From positions 1-36,060 of the IMG/VR virus record IMGVR_UViG_3300045999_010344: a DNA stretch of 36,060 bases. One strand, written 5' to 3'. Below the pieces are notes generated by a model. That model saw only the letters and a list, made by a program, of their open reading frames with translations. It had not been told where the DNA came from and did not search any database. This DNA comes from a virus. Positions within the stretch are counted from its first letter, which is position 1. The number at the start of each line of letters is the position of its first letter. Shown here piece after piece: positions 1 to 9,898 of this stretch. Position numbers and translations under genes: made by a program.

Positions 1-1490
1 ACAAGATCTGGCGAAAATCCCAAGCCAGTAATTTGACGATTGTTGACGTTATTTCCTGTCCACAGTGCCACGTCCATCGCACTAGAACCCTTTGTGACTG
101 ATGGTGTGGGTAGATTTGCTGTGCAGAGTGCTTTGAAGCCGCTGGGGGCGGTGTAGGCGAAGGCGCGTTGGCCGAAGTTGGCAATAAATGCACCTAGGCC
201 GAAAGCAGTCGCGGCAAATGTATAGGCTCCACTTAAGCCGGAGAATGCTTGGCCCTGAGATACACCATTTTTGTAAAAAGTAATTGTTCCGTTGTCCAGA
301 TCCAGCGCTATGCCAATGGCATCTCCAATTCCATAAGTACTCCCGTAGCTTGATGTCGTGTTGTTATATGTCTTTTCGCCAGTAGAACTAGCATAAGAAT
401 AGCTTTGATTTTGGCCCAGATAAGTCCTTGGATAAGCGTCTTTTTGAACGCCAAAGGTTATGTAATTATAATTTCCGAAAGCGGTAGCTGTAAATTCCGC
501 ATACCATTTGCCGGTAGTCAAATACCAGTTGCAGGCAATAATGGCAGTTTGGCCAGTATTGGTAAATGACCCCTCAAGGTTTCCATTCAGGGTTTCCATG
601 CTTGAACCCCCAGATTTTTCCAAAGGGTTCAGCGTTGCATAATTCCCCCTCACTTCTCCACCCGCGCCGGTGTCCGTCTGCGCCCCGTTAGTGGGAACGT
701 CTACGAGGGAATCGTTGCCTGCACCAGCGGTGACGGAAAGGTTGTTCGGCGTCCAGTTATTGCCGTTGCCAGAAGTGTCCTTCCCTAATGTGGTCGCGGT
801 AGCTGCACTGTTGTCCGCGAACTCAAGGTGGAAGCCGTTGGTGCCGTAGCTGCCACTGTATGCCTTGGGGTTCCACACGCCGGTGGTGGCGTCGGTTTCG
901 CCAAAGCTGGTGGGGTCTAAGGCTTGGCCGTCGATGAAGTAGATGTCGGCAAGGTAGCCGTTGAAATAACCTGTTGACGGATTATCTGTTGCGATGCGAT
1001 GAGCTACCGTATTACTAACTGAAGATTCCAAATTAAGACTTGGATCTGTTGAAGCTGAAAAAGCAGTAATGCGTTCTCCGTTGACATACAGACGCATACG
1101 ATCGCCTGCAGTGGCATTTGAGGTATCCCAAACAAAAACTAAGTGATACCAAGCAGATGGATCCCTGAATAGCTGAGTGGTAACTTTTTGAGCAACAAAA
1201 GAACTACTAACTCTATAAAACCAATGAATTTGATCAGGACCAGCGGCGTTGAACTGAATGAGAACATCATCAGTGCCGGCGGTACCAGTTGCAAATAATG
1301 GGTTGTATGCACCAAGACCACTCCGTTTCACCCACCCCGCCCAAGTCCACGTTTTACGGTTACCAGCAGATGCAGGTGTGCGGCTTAAGTGAGCAGAATC
1401 ACCGGAAGAGAAGCGTAGTGATCTACTAATGCCAGTTTCGGCAGGGGCTGCGTCTGCACCAAGTAATAAACTATTTCCTAAGATGCTCAT
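1..1490 (-). CDS. LamG/SPRY-like fiber or receptor-binding protein, C-terminus cut by window edge
   Basis: An open frame runs from an ATG at 1490 to the window edge without a stop (496 codons visible), so the C-terminus is missing. Around residues 20-210 the protein reads like a concanavalin A/LamG-type lectin fold: WTWAGWVKR, then WYHLVFVWDTSNA, then RLYVNGERIT, followed by a DIYFIDGQALDP segment. Around residues 290-440 a SPRY-like stretch follows (GKWYAEF, IGIALDLDNGTITFYKNG). Such glycan-binding folds are common in phage tail fibers, so a virion protein that touches the host surface is inferred. Its ATG overlaps the stop of the preceding fiber gene by 4 bases (ATGA), which indicates translational coupling. 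GC content is uneven along the gene, suggesting domain shuffling. It could also be a decoration protein. Confidence 0.75.
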   Translation of the reverse strand, partial: MSILGNSLLLGADAAPAETGISRSLRFSSGDSAHLSRTPASAGNRKTWTWAGWVKRSGLGAYNPLFATGTAGTDDVLIQFNAAGPDQIHWFYRVSSSFVAQKVTTQLFRDPSAWYHLVFVWDTSNATAGDRMRLYVNGERITAFSASTDPSLNLESSVSNTVAHRIATDNPSTGYFNGYLADIYFIDGQALDPTSFGETDATTGVWNPKAYSGSYGTNGFHLEFADNSAATATTLGKDTSGNGNNWTPNNLSVTAGAGNDSLVDVPTNGAQTDTGAGGEVRGNYATLNPLEKSGGSSMETLNGNLEGSFTNTGQTAIIACNWYLTTGKWYAEFTATAFGNYNYITFGVQKDAYPRTYLGQNQSYSYASSTGEKTYNNTTSSYGSTYGIGDAIGIALDLDNGTITFYKNGVSQGQAFSGLSGAYTFAATAFGLGAFIANFGQRAFAYTAPSGFKALCTANLPTPSVTKGSSAMDVALWTGNNVNNRQITGLGFSPDL

Positions 1491-3880
1491 TTCACGTCGT
1501 TAATCATGCGTGCGCTAATCCTAGTCGCACTTTCTACATAATACGCAATAATGTCAGTGCCTGACGCCGTTGTTGTAGCCGTTGGCGCACTGCCCCCAGG
1601 AAACTTCCAGCCGCTATAAGAAACAAGCCGACTTCCCGTGCCATCTTGCGTCAAAGTAATGGAACCAGTCTGTCCGGCAACCATGCCACTCGGAGTGGCT
1701 AAAGTTACGTTTCCGCTCAATGTGGCAGCAAAATTGTTCCCCAATGCGAGATCAATGGTTACAGTGCCGCTTCCTGCAATTGTCACCACTGCGCCGCGCT
1801 GACCAGCAGTAAAGCTTTGTGCAGCAGCTAATTGTGCATAGCCACTAATAGTTTGCCCGCTCGCAAACGTAATGGCACCAGTCATTGTGCCGCCGCTAGC
1901 CGGCAGATAACCATTAATCGTCTGACCGCTGGCAAAAGTGATCGTGCCCGTCATCGTGCCGCCGCTGGCCGGCAATGCGGCAGCAGCTAAGTCATAGGCA
2001 GTCTTAACGCCACTAGGCGTTGCAGCAGTAGTGGTCGATGTGGAAGAAACGCTATTGGTTAAAACAACCACGCCGCTCTGAGTGGTCGTAGCTGCTTGAA
2101 TCTTGGTTCCTTCAATGGCAGCAGTGGGACTAATATTTGTATTGGTGATGGTGCCACTAGCGATCATTACGCCGCTAATTGTGGCCGTGTCTCCAGTGGT
2201 TATGACAGTTCCGCTTAAATTCGGGAAAAGAATGGTGCGATCTGCCGTAGGATCAACCACGTCAATGCGCGTTTCAAAGCCATTATCCGTGGAACCTTCA
2301 AAGAAAATGCCGCTTGATTGATAGCCCATTGTGATTGGGCCATTCATCGTGCCGCTTGCAACACTCAGCTTTTCATCGTCCAGTTCTTGAATGGCTGCCT
2401 GCACATTGGTGGCGCTTATCCTGCCATAAGGAGTGAAGCTGACATTGTTCGCCACCTGCGCGGTGATCGTATCGGAAACGTCAATAAGAGTCCAGTTGCT
2501 TCCGTTGGAAAGAATAATATCCGGAGGGTTAAGGCTTTCAGTGGGAGCCGGACTCGTTCCAGTGCCAGCTTCAGAAACAACCAAATAATATCTGTTATTA
2601 ACAGCAGAGGCTGCGGGCAATGCCCCGCCAGCAGTTAGGCCAATAGCAGTACCCTCGGAAGTAACTGATCCAACTAAATTGGCGCTTGCATCGTAGGTGC
2701 CAGCAAAAACAATTTCACCAACTGAAATACCAATGGGCTGGAAAACGTTGCCGTCCCAAAGGAATAAATCTCGGGACAATGGATTAAAGAAGAACTGTCC
2801 AATATGATCTGCAACTGGTTGTGTCTCGCCAAACTTGCTAACTGCATAGTTGGCAAGTTTTGTTCCAGTGATGGCATTAGTGCCAATACGAGCCACGTCT
2901 AAAGTGCCAGCCGTCAGCAATGCAGCACTATGGTTCGGCAGATCGCTATCGGCTAATACGTCGCCAGTTGTAATGTGGCCTTGGGCGTCAATAGTAACCT
3001 TCGTATAGGTGCCAGGCGTTGCTGTGTTGCTGTGATCTAAAGTGCCGCTTCCATCAACTTCCAAGCCGGTTCCAGGAAGGACTGCCCCTTTGGTTGAAAC
3101 GGTTGCAGCAGGAAGATCGCTGCTAATGATTGCCCTGCTTGCGTTGACAAGTCCTTTTGACGTGTGAGTGACTAAAACGTAAGAAGCACTTGCACTAACG
3201 TCATTGTCAATTTCTAATTGCGTGCCATCAACCCTAAGGCCCTCACCATTGATGCTTACGCCACCCTTGGCAGACGTTGTAGGCGAAGGAAGATCGTCAC
3301 CAGCAATGATGCGATACGAAGGGCTGCCAGAGTTGGCAGTGGGGCCGGCTAAAAACTGAGCAGCAGCAGACGTATTATCTAACGATGGAACAAGAGTGAC
3401 GGTATCTCCAGACGTGGTGGCCGTAATATTTAAAACGCCCGAAGAATCTCCAGAAATAGTATTAATGGATCCTGCTGCCTTGAAACTCACCCAGCTACTA
3501 CCATCCCAAATAGAGGCTTTGTTGTTGGTAGTTAGTAATGCAAATTGACCGGCGTATCCACCAGATCCAGGCAGCGAAGTGACTAAATCAACAATCGTTT
3601 CGTCTGCAATTTTTGCTGCAGTAATGGCATCATTGGCAATTGCAGCAGTGCCAACAGCTCCAGATGCCAATGCAACAGAAGTGACTTCGCCTCCGCTAAA
3701 TGTAATTTTTGAACCAGCGATGGTTCCACTAGGCAGCAGAGCAATGCCATATTGAGTGAAGCCACTTACTGCAATCTTCTTCGTTTCGCTTGCAGATACA
3801 TCTACCAGCGGAAGAAGGTCGCCACCTGCTAAATCGACCCCAGAAAGACTATTTAGTTCAGAAATCCTAAGGTCTGCCAT
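1487..3880 (-). CDS. tail fiber-like structural protein with repeats
   Basis: This 797-residue protein begins MADLRISELNSLSG, a start I associate with cyanophage fiber or baseplate-periphery proteins. It is rich in Gly, Ala, Ser and Thr with many short beta-type repeats, as in trimeric phage fibers. Two tandem 23-residue units, each containing SGGTMTG and TFASGQTI, lie about residues 635-681; this motif is widespread in phage tail fibers. Segments such as YAGQFALLTTNNKASIWDG and HIGQFFFNPLSRDLFLWDG look like duplicated small domains. No enzymatic motif is seen. It sits between two tube-like genes and the LamG-type protein, consistent with a distal tail fiber. No clear Shine-Dalgarno precedes the ATG at 3880, only an A/T-rich run. 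Exact role unknown. Confidence 0.75.
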   Translation of the reverse strand: MADLRISELNSLSGVDLAGGDLLPLVDVSASETKKIAVSGFTQYGIALLPSGTIAGSKITFSGGEVTSVALASGAVGTAAIANDAITAAKIADETIVDLVTSLPGSGGYAGQFALLTTNNKASIWDGSSWVSFKAAGSINTISGDSSGVLNITATTSGDTVTLVPSLDNTSAAAQFLAGPTANSGSPSYRIIAGDDLPSPTTSAKGGVSINGEGLRVDGTQLEIDNDVSASASYVLVTHTSKGLVNASRAIISSDLPAATVSTKGAVLPGTGLEVDGSGTLDHSNTATPGTYTKVTIDAQGHITTGDVLADSDLPNHSAALLTAGTLDVARIGTNAITGTKLANYAVSKFGETQPVADHIGQFFFNPLSRDLFLWDGNVFQPIGISVGEIVFAGTYDASANLVGSVTSEGTAIGLTAGGALPAASAVNNRYYLVVSEAGTGTSPAPTESLNPPDIILSNGSNWTLIDVSDTITAQVANNVSFTPYGRISATNVQAAIQELDDEKLSVASGTMNGPITMGYQSSGIFFEGSTDNGFETRIDVVDPTADRTILFPNLSGTVITTGDTATISGVMIASGTITNTNISPTAAIEGTKIQAATTTQSGVVVLTNSVSSTSTTTAATPSGVKTAYDLAAAALPASGGTMTGTITFASGQTINGYLPASGGTMTGAITFASGQTISGYAQLAAAQSFTAGQRGAVVTIAGSGTVTIDLALGNNFAATLSGNVTLATPSGMVAGQTGSITLTQDGTGSRLVSYSGWKFPGGSAPTATTTASGTDIIAYYVESATRISARMINDVK
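1838..1975 (-). repeat. two tandem 69-bp repeats inside the fiber gene
   Basis: Units 1838-1906 and 1907-1975 each encode a 23-residue repeat beginning LPASGGTMTG. The two DNA copies have diverged at several synonymous sites while the protein is almost identical, so the repeat is old and held by selection on the protein. Confidence 0.8.
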
Positions 3881-3895
3881 TTTAAAAAAACTTTG

Positions 3896-4789
3896 TTAAT
3901 CAACAGCTTCTTGCAACAGTCTAGCCGTCACGTCCTGTTCAAGCAGGATATCATCTGTATTCTCTTGAAGGATCTTATTAATTGGGATGGTTTTAGCCCT
4001 TAAGCGAATGGCTCCAGTGGTTACAAAATCAATCACAATTGTCACATAGTCCTCTGCTGCATAACTAACGCCCGCCTGAGTGACAATTCCATCAATTTCA
4101 TACCAAAGCTCATCATCTGCCGCTGTACCAATTGAATAATCTCCAGCAGTTTTGATGTAAAATTTGGCCGAAAAACCACTTCCAATTTCTGTTCGCAATG
4201 CAAGTTGCATCAAATAATGCACTGTCTCCGCAGGATTTCCATCTATTTCAGTGGGGAGGTATTCCCAAATGGCACGCAAGTTGCCACTTCCAGAGATCAA
4301 ACTGGACTGGCTATTCCTAAATTCCTCCCCCAATGCAGTGGTGTCAACAGTTTCTCTGTTGGTATTTAGCTCAAAAGACGTGCATTGCGCCAGTAAATGC
4401 GGCACGCTATTGACAATCCTTACTGAAATAGGAATATTGCTGGCAATACTGCTTAATGCAATGGCATTTGCCGAAAGCCCTTCCAATGCAGCATCAAATG
4501 TGGGAAACAAACGAATGCCGCCAAGCTCATCCACGTGAATGTACCAAGACCCGGCAGATTGCTGTTGGTTGTTTCCCCATCCAGCGGATGCCACGAAAGA
4601 CAAAATGCTGCCATCAGTTGAGCGAATTTCTAATTGATCTCCACTATGAAGAAGTCCAATGTCAAAATCAAAACTAAAACGCTTTTTAGCAGTATTAACG
4701 TCCGATGGATTGACAACAGAATATTTAAGCCCATCAAATGATTGGCGCTTAAGCTCTACTTCCCCGAACCTGCCTAAATAAACGCTCAT
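3896..4789 (-). CDS. tail protein with tube-like segment
   Basis: This 297-residue protein is not confidently assigned to a named family. Residues about 130-180 contain RETVDTTALGEEF followed by SGSGNLRAIWEYLP. The same arrangement (LETTTLGDD, then a Gly-rich strand and a Tyr pair) occurs in the gene immediately upstream, and TTLG-type motifs are typical of phage tail tube proteins. The N-terminal 120 residues look like a separate beta-rich domain (FSFDFDIGLLHSGDQLEI). I infer a tail component built from a tube-like domain plus an added domain. The ATG overlaps the preceding stop by one base (TAATG), so translation is probably coupled. It lies between the tail tip gene and the fibers. Confidence 0.6.
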   Translation of the reverse strand: MSVYLGRFGEVELKRQSFDGLKYSVVNPSDVNTAKKRFSFDFDIGLLHSGDQLEIRSTDGSILSFVASAGWGNNQQQSAGSWYIHVDELGGIRLFPTFDAALEGLSANAIALSSIASNIPISVRIVNSVPHLLAQCTSFELNTNRETVDTTALGEEFRNSQSSLISGSGNLRAIWEYLPTEIDGNPAETVHYLMQLALRTEIGSGFSAKFYIKTAGDYSIGTAADDELWYEIDGIVTQAGVSYAAEDYVTIVIDFVTTGAIRLRAKTIPINKILQENTDDILLEQDVTARLLQEAVD

Positions 4790-5214
4790 TAGATGGTTAC
4801 CGTCGTAGGAGCACCAGTCACCTGGAAATTAATATCGGCCTTGGTAATTTCGCCTACTGATGCGCCAATAGACACGCTTGTAATGTAAACAGTAAAAGTC
4901 ATATCCTTGTTTGTCGCTCCATCGCTAAGTCGCAGCGTAAGGCTTGCCGTGTCCGAAGCTGCCACGCCAGATGTTTTGACAACCTTGCGCAGCAACGTAC
5001 TTGCATCATTTCGTCCGGCATCGTCTGAATAGTACAGCAAATTTGCGCTGCCATTAAACCCTTGAATGCCAGGCGTATATGTTTTCTGATCGTCGCCTAG
5101 TGTTGTTGTTTCCAACACTTCCAATTCGCCTTGAAGCGACCATGAAGCCACTTTCACCAAGACTGTTCCATCTAGGAGCAAGCTGCCATCTCTACCAGTG
5201 TAAGTCTTAGCCAT
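4789..5214 (-). CDS. tail tube-like protein
   Basis: This 141-residue protein resembles phage tail tube or minor tail proteins: an N-terminal strand pair (GRDGSLLLDGTVLVKVASW), LEVLETTTLGDD at about residues 31-42, and a C-terminal EITKADINFQVTG. These are the hallmarks I associate with tail tube folds. It is unusual that the gene lies downstream of the tail tip gene rather than beside the chaperones, where another likely tube protein sits (16209-16787). It may therefore be a specialised tube-fold subunit at the distal end of the tail. A GAAGG-type ribosome site lies about six bases before the ATG. Fold assignment is moderately sure; position in the virion is inference. Confidence 0.6.
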   Translation of the reverse strand: MAKTYTGRDGSLLLDGTVLVKVASWSLQGELEVLETTTLGDDQKTYTPGIQGFNGSANLLYYSDDAGRNDASTLLRKVVKTSGVAASDTASLTLRLSDGATNKDMTFTVYITSVSIGASVGEITKADINFQVTGAPTTVTI

Positions 5215-5237
5215 GGTGCGCCTTCAATATTAATAGT

Positions 5238-5612
5238 CTACAAAACTCCAATCAATTGTACTTGTACTGAGCTAATTCCTGGCTTAATTGAAGTAATTTG
5301 TGGCGCTTCTGAATATCGCCATGCATTGCCATTGGTCACGTCAATTGTCGCAGTGGCTCCAGTCCATCCAGTTTTTACGATGGAGGGAAGAGTGAAAGTG
5401 CTAAAACTGCCGTTCATTTCATCGTAGTGATCAATAAATGCTTGGGCATCGCTGTCAGTAATATTGTCATAGCCAAGTTCTAAGGTCATCCCCGTTCTTT
5501 GGTTGCCATATAAAATTCTTATTTCAGCTCCAGATTGAGCCTTAAAAGTTTTAACGGGATAATCTCCAGCGTTAAAAGCTCTGTTACTTGGAACCAATGA
5601 AGGGAAAGCCAT
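5238..5612 (-). CDS. small tail protein, function unknown
   Basis: This 124-residue protein (MAFPSLVPSNRAFNAGDYPV start) contains SGAEIRILYGNQRTGMTLEL and a segment DSDAQAFIDHYDEMNGSF. I recognise this style from small conserved proteins in cyanophage tail modules, but know no defined function. It overlaps the stop of the large tail tip gene by one base and precedes the tube-like gene by 23 bases, so it is almost certainly translated as part of the tail operon. A tail tip accessory or tube-fold subunit is plausible. Confidence 0.55.
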   Translation of the reverse strand: MAFPSLVPSNRAFNAGDYPVKTFKAQSGAEIRILYGNQRTGMTLELGYDNITDSDAQAFIDHYDEMNGSFSTFTLPSIVKTGWTGATATIDVTNGNAWRYSEAPQITSIKPGISSVQVQLIGVL

Positions 5613-8600
5613 TAAATGTCCACTGCAAATGTGTCGGCATTAGTAACGTCTAATGCTATACGGCTTATTCCATTATTATCGCAAGGAAATTCCATTGCCG
5701 TCACTTCAACAGTATTATCTTCGCCAAGGCTAAGTTGTTCCACTTGGTAAATGTTTTGAGAAATAGTGGTATCCGTGATAGTAAACAAACTATCATGCAA
5801 CGTGGCATCAGGCACAATTCCGCCACTTACTGTCATTGTGCCGCTAAATACGTCGTCTGAGCCAGCTTTGTAATACAAAATATTGTATTGACCATCAATG
5901 ATATTAGACACGCTGACAATAGTGCCATCACTGTCAATGGTGCCGTTCTTAGCAGAGCTATAAGGATTGGACTCCGTAATCACACGAATATAATCACCAG
6001 GAGCCAGGCTAATTCCAAATGGCGTGGTCTTAAATTTGACCACGTGAGTGATACGCTTTCGCAAGCTTAAGAAATATCTTCCGACCAGCTCAGCATGATG
6101 ACGAGTGGTGCAAAATTGTGTGAGATCAAAGCTTTCAATGGGACTGTCAATTGCCCCTTCATCTTTCCATCGAACAATAATATTTCTTTCCTGAGGAAGC
6201 TGGTTTTTAACTTCTTCGCGATATCGGATGACGGCCTGAAAATCTTTGCGCTCCTCTGCTGATAAATATTGAAGCTCAAAGGTGTCCTCCAAAATATTGC
6301 CGGCAGTGAAAAGTTGCTTAATTACCACTGGTTGCGTAGAAATATCTCCTCCAGAAGTTGTTGGCAATGCAGGCTGAAGGCTAAACTTGCCATCAGCAAT
6401 AACAGAATTACACAACATATAAGGAGCTATTTCAGAAATATATTGGCGCACATTGGCTGCATTGGATATAGCGCCATTGAAATATATTTTGTTTTGCTTT
6501 AGGAACTTTGCCGTTTTAATAAAATCGTCAGTGTTAACTAAAGGAGCATTTGTTCTGCTCATGTTTAGCGCATTGCCAACGCCAGCAATATTATCAGTTA
6601 GCAAATAATAAACCAAATCGCAAAATAGATTGCTTGGCGCAACAGTTGCGCTTTCGTCAGGGTGGAAACGACGCACTGGGATGCCATTTGGCAGCCAAAT
6701 ACGCAATTGATCGATGGAGGAAAAATTGCGGCTAGCTTTCAACGCTAGTCCGCAAATTGTCATGTTGTCATATTCTGGCTTAAATGAATTACTGGTTAAT
6801 TCGTTTACATAGGAAATGACGTGTTCCGGGCCATTTTCGTTTGATTTTTCAACAAGATTGCCATAAAAACTAACGTCCGCGTATTGACTTTGGTGCTCAA
6901 AAATTCGATCAGCAGTGAAGAGGCCGGGATCAATTTGTATTTCGGCCATGCTGTTGACAATGAACTCGGCCCCGACAATTGAATTGGCCTGTCTAAACGG
7001 ATTGGAGCCGCTAACAGTATAATTTTCTGTAAATTTATCGCCAATATTCCAATTGGTAGTGGTGCCAGTGGCATCCTGAAACACTTTTATGGCACGTATT
7101 CCCCAGAATTTATTTAAACCTGTCCAATGGTTGGGAATGTCTTCAACCACTGCATCGATGAAGATGCGAATAGATTTGTCGCCAGACGTATAGTCAATAG
7201 TTGCGGTTTTGAGAAAGCCATAATCATTGTCCCGCGCCGGTCCAAAGATCTCCTCATACAAGGCTTGCGCTCGGCCTTGAGGAGAAGCGCCAGTGCTTGT
7301 AATTTGATGCTGCTCCCCAACGGCTGTGAGCGTACCTGTGCTGGTGTTTCTGAAAGGGTTGGAGCCGCTAATGCTGACAGTAGTATTGAACGTGCTATAC
7401 CCGCCCCAGTTGCTTGAAGAAGCGTGAATGGTGCGCTCTAAAATCGACCAATAATAAGTTTGACCACTAAAGTGACCAGCAGGTAGTGCAGCCTTTTGAT
7501 AACGATAATTAATTTCAATCCATCGATTGCCAATTACATGCCTGTAAATTTTGGTTGCAATTCCTCCTTCAGGCATGGGAGAATTATTGGCCGAGCCAAA
7601 AAGCTCATACGTAAAGCTTCCATTTCGGCCTTCCACATAATTACTTCCGGGCTCGGTGTAATAACCATTAACAGTAGTGGCTAAAACAATGGTGCCAGAC
7701 GTATCTTCCGATGGAAGCAGAGTATTGATGGCCACGTCCTGAGGGAAAGTGCGCTGAGTGCGGGCATTTCCTAAAACTGGTTTACTGGTAAATTCAACGT
7801 TTTGCTGTATTTGATCTTTCCTAACTTTTGTGCCTACTGCCGTAACTTTAAAATTGCCATATCCAGGGACAGTATAAGTTTCACTAAGAATGCTTCTTTC
7901 AGCACTATTACCAACTGAAGCGCCGGAATTTAGTTGCCAAAAAATAGCATCATTAGGAGAATGCCTGCCTACGTCAGCACCATTTTTAGGAATAAATTTA
8001 AATTCATACTGACGCTTTTCCGCATGCTGAATGCGAATGAAATTGTATTGGTCTACTGGCTGATTTCCAACAACAGCAAACTGTTCTCCTAATGGCTGCC
8101 ACGTATATGCCTGCCCACTAGCATCTAAGCCGGCAGGACGTAAGAAAATAGTGAACAATGATGCACGACGAATATAGGAATTAACAGTGCCAGATTGAAC
8201 AGTTACTTTTTGGCCATCAAGATCAATAAGCTCTCCAGGCGTTGGTATTGATTGAAAATTGCATAATCCATTTAAGCGTTGAAAAACTTTACTCTTGAGG
8301 CCAATTTCAGTAACTTCGCAAGGGCGCGTATTTCTAACAACACCAAAAGAAACTTTCATTAATGGGAAGAAAGCAGCCCCAAAACCATTGAAGCCAGCTT
8401 GAGGCGGAACGTCGTCCCAAAGATAATCTTTTGTCAGCATTTCTTCCGCAATAATGCCAATGCGATTGTCAGCCGGTGCATTAATATCAATGCACTTTAA
8501 AGTGATTTTTTGATCTTCCGTTGTACCAGCTTTCCATTGCGCCAAGCTTCGCCCCGTAACTTGCCAAGTGGTTCTGGCAATCATAAAAATCTCGCCAATT

Positions 8601-9898
8601 TGCAATGCATCATCGGCAGTAATACATTCTTCATCAATGGCACTATTAATGTCATTGATTTTTACATTGGGAATATAAAAGTCTTCGGGAATACGCTTGG
8701 AGGAAATTGTGAAAGTGATAATGTCATCAACCGCCACTGGCCGCTCTTCCGAGCCAACAGACGCCGATACTGTGTAATTATTATGCGCTGTAATTCCCAT
8801 GCGACGACTATAGTGTCGTCCGGTTCCTTTCATACCAAGCCTTCTTACGTCCGGGAATCTGCCACCATCATCCACACCACGCTCAATGCCGGTTCCATTG
8901 TCATCACCGGCAATTTTGATACGCTCATACGTGGAAACTTCACCAGGGTCGTCACGCTGGTTTAACAAAGATGGAATGGAAATTACACGCCAATTAACGC
9001 GATAAGGAGTGCCATTGGGAATGGCCGAATAGCAGCCAAACTCTTGATTATTGGTCAATGAATGTGCAGCAGAAAAACCATAATCGTTTAAAGTGCGTGC
9101 TGTCGGACATGAGAAAATGTCATTGTCAGTTTCCGGATCGCCAGAAGCTAAACTTCCCCGCGTGCCATATCCGGGCAATAAATTCGCAGCCTGAATACGC
9201 TTGAATCCGGAAATAGTTGTATTTCTTTTCCAATAAAAAGCAAATAGATTTTGATAAATGGCGTCTAATGCGCCATTGCCAACAAAGATGCCACTCAAAT
9301 CAGGATTGTCTAATCCTTGAGGAGTTTGGCCCGCGTCAACGCCTTGCTCTCCTACAACAAACATGAGTTTCACGCCTTGTTGAGTGCCATAACTAAACAT
9401 TCGACTCCAAACAAGACGAGGCGAAACCAAGATGCCTCCAGAATTATCTGTGTATTTACCAAAGATGACGGGAATAGGATCGCCATAATTGGCGAGCTCC
9501 ACCCGGGTATCAAAGCCATATGTTGGAACAAAACGAGTTCCGCCAGTAATGCTCTCAAGTTGAGTTTGTGTGACAGTTTCTGCCGCCGGCGCCGCCTTGG
9601 GCTTAGGCATCAGCAGAAAGCTTGCAACAGAAGAGGCGATTCCAATAACAAGACTAACAATTGCGATGGTTAAGCTTGCCTCTGCATTAATGTCAGGAAT
9701 ATTTGCATATTCAGCCGGCCTCATGGCAGCTTTCTGAGCTGCTTTAAAAACAAAATATCTATATTCTTCTTCGCTGCATTCAGCTAATTGAATTAAATGC
9801 TTCTCGAACGGTAACAGCGGACCTTTATATTGTTGGCAAGTGAAGTCCAGGCCACCTCTTGTAACAAATGGTTGATATACAGAATCCCTCCTTCCCAT
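5612..9898 (-). CDS. tail tip / host-specificity protein (gpJ-like)
   Basis: At 1428 residues this is the largest protein here, and its place after the NlpC-like gene matches gene J of lambda-type tails. Near the N-terminus (about residues 75-97) is a hydrophobic stretch (TIAIVSLVIGIASSVASF) followed by MPKPKAAPAAE. Then comes ELANYGDPIPVIFGK, typical of the start of tail tip proteins of this class. The remainder is beta-rich with a hub-like C-terminal third (FKTTPFGISLAPGDYIRVI). It would form the central tip structure contacting the host and anchoring the fibers. The ATG at 9898 lies 106 bases inside the preceding gene; GGAG four bases upstream supports it, but Met59 remains an alternative start. 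Confidence 0.75.
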   Translation of the reverse strand: MGRRDSVYQPFVTRGGLDFTCQQYKGPLLPFEKHLIQLAECSEEEYRYFVFKAAQKAAMRPAEYANIPDINAEASLTIAIVSLVIGIASSVASFLLMPKPKAAPAAETVTQTQLESITGGTRFVPTYGFDTRVELANYGDPIPVIFGKYTDNSGGILVSPRLVWSRMFSYGTQQGVKLMFVVGEQGVDAGQTPQGLDNPDLSGIFVGNGALDAIYQNLFAFYWKRNTTISGFKRIQAANLLPGYGTRGSLASGDPETDNDIFSCPTARTLNDYGFSAAHSLTNNQEFGCYSAIPNGTPYRVNWRVISIPSLLNQRDDPGEVSTYERIKIAGDDNGTGIERGVDDGGRFPDVRRLGMKGTGRHYSRRMGITAHNNYTVSASVGSEERPVAVDDIITFTISSKRIPEDFYIPNVKINDINSAIDEECITADDALQIGEIFMIARTTWQVTGRSLAQWKAGTTEDQKITLKCIDINAPADNRIGIIAEEMLTKDYLWDDVPPQAGFNGFGAAFFPLMKVSFGVVRNTRPCEVTEIGLKSKVFQRLNGLCNFQSIPTPGELIDLDGQKVTVQSGTVNSYIRRASLFTIFLRPAGLDASGQAYTWQPLGEQFAVVGNQPVDQYNFIRIQHAEKRQYEFKFIPKNGADVGRHSPNDAIFWQLNSGASVGNSAERSILSETYTVPGYGNFKVTAVGTKVRKDQIQQNVEFTSKPVLGNARTQRTFPQDVAINTLLPSEDTSGTIVLATTVNGYYTEPGSNYVEGRNGSFTYELFGSANNSPMPEGGIATKIYRHVIGNRWIEINYRYQKAALPAGHFSGQTYYWSILERTIHASSSNWGGYSTFNTTVSISGSNPFRNTSTGTLTAVGEQHQITSTGASPQGRAQALYEEIFGPARDNDYGFLKTATIDYTSGDKSIRIFIDAVVEDIPNHWTGLNKFWGIRAIKVFQDATGTTTNWNIGDKFTENYTVSGSNPFRQANSIVGAEFIVNSMAEIQIDPGLFTADRIFEHQSQYADVSFYGNLVEKSNENGPEHVISYVNELTSNSFKPEYDNMTICGLALKASRNFSSIDQLRIWLPNGIPVRRFHPDESATVAPSNLFCDLVYYLLTDNIAGVGNALNMSRTNAPLVNTDDFIKTAKFLKQNKIYFNGAISNAANVRQYISEIAPYMLCNSVIADGKFSLQPALPTTSGGDISTQPVVIKQLFTAGNILEDTFELQYLSAEERKDFQAVIRYREEVKNQLPQERNIIVRWKDEGAIDSPIESFDLTQFCTTRHHAELVGRYFLSLRKRITHVVKFKTTPFGISLAPGDYIRVITESNPYSSAKNGTIDSDGTIVSVSNIIDGQYNILYYKAGSDDVFSGTMTVSGGIVPDATLHDSLFTITDTTISQNIYQVEQLSLGEDNTVEVTAMEFPCDNNGISRIALDVTNADTFAVDI

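Noticed and set aside
9793-9898. Frameshift fusion of the NlpC-like and tail tip genes
   Set aside because: The frames overlap in the -1 relation, but no slippery heptamer is present, and the downstream ATG has a GGAG site.
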